From Draconibacterium orientale (GTDB taxonomy: Bacteria; Bacteroidota; Bacteroidia; Bacteroidales; JAADGE01), in the NCBI GenBank assembly GCA_022729995.1, contig DZBS01000012.1, positions 1 through 45,480 of the forward strand: a stretch of 45,480 nucleotides of DNA, written 5' to 3'. The position numbers and the translations under genes are program-made. Every line of letters starts with the position of its first letter. The stretch's first letter is position 1. This document shows, in pieces, positions 43,176 to 45,480 of the stretch. The notes beneath the pieces are model-generated. The model was not told where the DNA came from. It saw only the letters and a list, made by a program, of their open reading frames with translations, and searched no databases.

Positions 43176-44465
43176 TTAGTTTCTTATATATTTTTTTTCT
43201 CCGTGACAAGCCGGCAAACAAGAACCGCCATTGCTATTAGAAATATAATTCATATTCATTTCCCAACTTCCAAAAACAACAGTTTCTTTTATTAAATGTA
43301 AGTTTTGCGATGCGTGAATATCGTGGCACAAATTGCAGTTTCTGCCTTTTTTCCCTTTTATGTGAACAAAATGTAAGTTTTGTTTTGAATTTCTAAAGTT
43401 TGTTGCCGACTCGGTATTTTGTGATGTTAATAAAGTGGTTTCGTGGCAGTTAAAACAAAGTTGAAAGTTTTTAAAATCAGCCGCAACATATTCTGTTTTA
43501 GGGTATTCATCATTCAATAAAAAATTAAATTCCGAAAAATGCGGAACGTGGCAAATTGAGCAACCGTCGGATTCTATTGGAACATGAACCGATTTGCTTT
43601 TAGAAATTTTCTGATAAATATTGTCGATACTTCCTATTTCGGTTTTTATGGTTTTATTGTGGCAAGTATAACATAAATCGGCATTTTGTTTATACAAAAA
43701 TTTTTCATTTTCCGATGCGTGCGGCGAATGGCAATTTGCACAATTTTTTTCGTCTTTATAAACCGAATGAACAGATTTTGCTGTTTCAAAATTGTTTGGC
43801 AATTCGTGGCAACCGTAACATAAATTTGGAGTTTTGTCCGTCAATAGTTTTTTATTGTCGGAAGAATGATTGTTGTGGCAATTTGAGCAATTATCGTCAA
43901 AAGGTTGATGAATATTACTCATTAAAGATTCACTTTTTTGCTTTTCGTGGCAACTAAAACAAACAGCAGGTTTTTTGTCGACCAGAAATTTTGCATTGTC
44001 GGATTGGTGCGGGTTGTGGCATTTGTTACATTCGCCTTTGGCAACCGGATTGTGTGTAAATTTCTTTTTTTCCGGTTCGTGGCATTCTGTGCAATTTTCC
44101 GAAACCGGACTTTTTATTAACAGCGATTTGTTGTCGGAACCGTGCGGAGAATGACAAATTGTGCAATTTTCATCGGCAGGCGGATGAATATTTGCTTTTG
44201 TGTTTTTAGCATCGTGGCATAAATAACAAAGTGCAGTTCCGTTTTCTGCTAAAGTAAATGATTTTTGATTTTGAAGCGGATGTGATTTTCCGTTATCTGT
44301 GTGACAATTTGAGCAATCGTCGACAGGAGCGTGAACTGTAGTTTTTGAAATTAAAGAATTATGGCATTCGTTGCATTTGTTTTGAGAAAACACGGATAAT
44401 GAAATGCTTATAAAAAATATTATAAGAGAAACAGTTGTTTTAATATGTAAAATTTTTCTTGTCAT
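43176..44465 (-). CDS. 15-haem doubled-CXXCH periplasmic cytochrome c
   Basis: A 429-residue secreted cytochrome. A signal peptide (about 1-28, ending VFSQ) precedes 14 CXXCH motifs plus a C-terminal CX3CH (CLPACH), by hand count. The repeat unit alternates CxxCHxPHxSDNxxLLxxxxxxLCxxCH, as in doubled-CXXCH cytochromes related to MtrA/PioA and to haem wires of porin-cytochrome complexes. There is no membrane segment after the signal. It starts one base after the stop of the outer-membrane barrel gene, which suggests that the two products work together. Outer-membrane-inserted, periplasmic or extracellular placement cannot be settled from sequence. Confidence 0.9.
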   Translation of the reverse strand: MTRKILHIKTTVSLIIFFISISLSVFSQNKCNECHNSLISKTTVHAPVDDCSNCHTDNGKSHPLQNQKSFTLAENGTALCYLCHDAKNTKANIHPPADENCTICHSPHGSDNKSLLIKSPVSENCTECHEPEKKKFTHNPVAKGECNKCHNPHQSDNAKFLVDKKPAVCFSCHEKQKSESLMSNIHQPFDDNCSNCHNNHSSDNKKLLTDKTPNLCYGCHELPNNFETAKSVHSVYKDEKNCANCHSPHASENEKFLYKQNADLCYTCHNKTIKTEIGSIDNIYQKISKSKSVHVPIESDGCSICHVPHFSEFNFLLNDEYPKTEYVAADFKNFQLCFNCHETTLLTSQNTESATNFRNSKQNLHFVHIKGKKGRNCNLCHDIHASQNLHLIKETVVFGSWEMNMNYISNSNGGSCLPACHGEKKYIRN

Positions 44466-44466
44466 T

Positions 44467-45480
44467 CTAAAATTTTCTGATTAGTTTGAAAAATACACCT
44501 TGATAAATTGTTTTTTCTCCCATAAAATTTCTGTAATAATTCTCCATTCCTAAGGATACGTTTAAATCTCTGATTTGAGTTTTAAATTCAACTCGTGCGG
44601 CCAGCAAATTAAGGTCGATTCCGTAACCCGATTGATTTCTGTATGAAACGTCTGCGCTGATGTTTGATGTATTTTGAATCAGATAAACTGCTTTTGCCGA
44701 TATATCCGAAAATTGTTGTGTAACATTTTCTTGCGGCATTTTGTTATTTCTGATATTTCCCGCAAGCGAAATCAAAATTCTGTCGTTTATATTTTTTTGA
44801 AAATTTATAAAATATCTTACCGAATTATACGGAACAATTGTGCTGTTGTAATTTTCTGTTTCGATACCAAAATTCACAAAATTAAAATCCATTTTCACTC
44901 CAAATATTGATTGTGTGTAATAATTTAATGAAAGAAATTCGGTGTTTGAAATATTATAAAAATCTTGTTTTGATGTGTTAAAATATATTTCAAAAATTTT
45001 ATTCCAAAGTTTTAAGTTAGATTCAAAATGAAATAAAGCGGCATTGTAATTATAACTTGCAGGCTGAGTTGCAATATAATCAATAAGAATAGAAGAATTG
45101 TCGGAAATTTGTCCGCCCGGAAATCTTTGAATTTCAATGTATTCGTTTCTTTGAATAAGAATATAATCAAGGTTTTCAATATAAATAATTGCACCTGTTG
45201 CATCTTTAACAACAACCGAAAGAATATCGGCATTTGGTTTGTCAAGCATTTCAATTGTTGCATCAGACAAATAATGTTCTTCGTTTATTATTTGAATATC
45301 CGCAGGTTGACTTGTTGTTGAATTATTTCTTGACTGATATCCGCCTGATAAATTCAAAACTCCTTTGAGCGGAATTCTTTTTGTGTAGTAGATATCAAAA
45401 CCATAAGTTTGATTATTTTCGGTATAATAAGTATTTGTAACATTTGAATAATCATAGAAAACCGATGAAGTTAAACTTTG
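44467..45480 (-). CDS. outer-membrane beta-barrel protein, 5' end outside window
   Basis: The frame is open to the right edge (337 codons visible); the TTG at 45357 is internal. The sequence has amphipathic alternating strands ending with aromatic residues (FYDYSNVTNTYYTENNQTYG, ALFHFESNLKLWNKIFEIYF, ISADVSYRNQSGYGIDLNLL) and ends KLIRKF, with a terminal Phe as outer-membrane barrels have. A small domain near 45100-45300 (SVVVKDATGAIIYIENLDYILI) looks like an inserted soluble or plug region. It heads the visible part of the cytochrome operon and would be the porin partner of the haem wire (MtrB/PioB-like role), which is inference from position. Family unrecognised. Confidence 0.72.
   Translation of the reverse strand, partial: QSLTSSVFYDYSNVTNTYYTENNQTYGFDIYYTKRIPLKGVLNLSGGYQSRNNSTTSQPADIQIINEEHYLSDATIEMLDKPNADILSVVVKDATGAIIYIENLDYILIQRNEYIEIQRFPGGQISDNSSILIDYIATQPASYNYNAALFHFESNLKLWNKIFEIYFNTSKQDFYNISNTEFLSLNYYTQSIFGVKMDFNFVNFGIETENYNSTIVPYNSVRYFINFQKNINDRILISLAGNIRNNKMPQENVTQQFSDISAKAVYLIQNTSNISADVSYRNQSGYGIDLNLLAARVEFKTQIRDLNVSLGMENYYRNFMGEKTIYQGVFFKLIRKF

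Noticed and set aside
45355-45357. TTG as the start of the outer-membrane barrel gene
   Set aside because: The frame stays open to the right edge with beta-strand-like sequence; the real start is beyond 45480.

Overview
The window is AT-rich bacterial DNA, most likely from an anaerobic member of the Bacteroidota (probably Bacteroidales-like). The evidence is a secreted protease with a C-terminal type IX secretion sorting domain, promoter -7 boxes of the TAnnTTTG type, near absence of strong Shine-Dalgarno sites, and the family mix (YfhO, DUF4143 ATPases, GEVED modules, a ResB-CcsA fusion). The species cannot be named from the sequence.

Region 1 (1-9868, + strand) is one tightly overlapped operon for a surface polysaccharide. 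It holds a CDP-glucose 4,6-dehydratase (5' end outside the window), a 3,5-epimerase, a C-methyltransferase, a hexapeptide acyltransferase, an SDR reductase, a CmcI-type methyltransferase, a GT2 glycosyltransferase, a Wzx-type flippase and a YfhO-type giant membrane protein. The set fits synthesis of a 6-deoxy, C-methylated sugar and its assembly and export. A PLP-dependent decarboxylase follows 11 bases downstream.

Region 2 (9880-14290) holds the decarboxylase, an AAA+/DUF4143 ATPase that looks like an inserted cassette, and adenosine deaminase. A diverged second copy of the decarboxylase 3' end lies on the far side of the ATPase gene. Region 3 (14288-21350) is housekeeping: glnS, folB, cysS, an SDR, dut, an MFSD1-like transporter and tRNA-Val(GAC). 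A quasi-palindromic low-complexity repeat lies between glnS and folB.

Region 4 (21361-30861) holds a secreted protein of unknown function, a composite pseudogene (IS256-type transposase fragment joined to an archaemetzincin 3' end), a GNAT acetyltransferase with an SF1 helicase, an aldo/keto reductase, a thioesterase, and a large T9SS-exported M6 metalloprotease with duplicated FN3-GEVED modules.

Region 5 (31295-45480, mostly - strand) is the most striking. It contains a ResB-CcsA haem-attachment protein, a divergent NrfJ-like lipoprotein, and a five-gene operon that runs leftward from the right edge. In transcription order the operon encodes an outer-membrane beta-barrel (5' end outside the window), a 15-haem cytochrome, a paralogous 15-haem cytochrome with a C-terminal OmpA peptidoglycan-binding domain, and two large multihaem cytochromes (16 and 19 CXXCH) each fused to a cytochrome b561/FdnI-like membrane domain. 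Together these four cytochromes carry 65 predicted c-haem sites. The order suggests an electron route from the quinone pool through peptidoglycan-anchored haem proteins to an outer-membrane conduit, that is, a candidate extracellular electron transfer system for a Bacteroidota organism. This is inference from architecture; no terminal acceptor is shown by the sequence.
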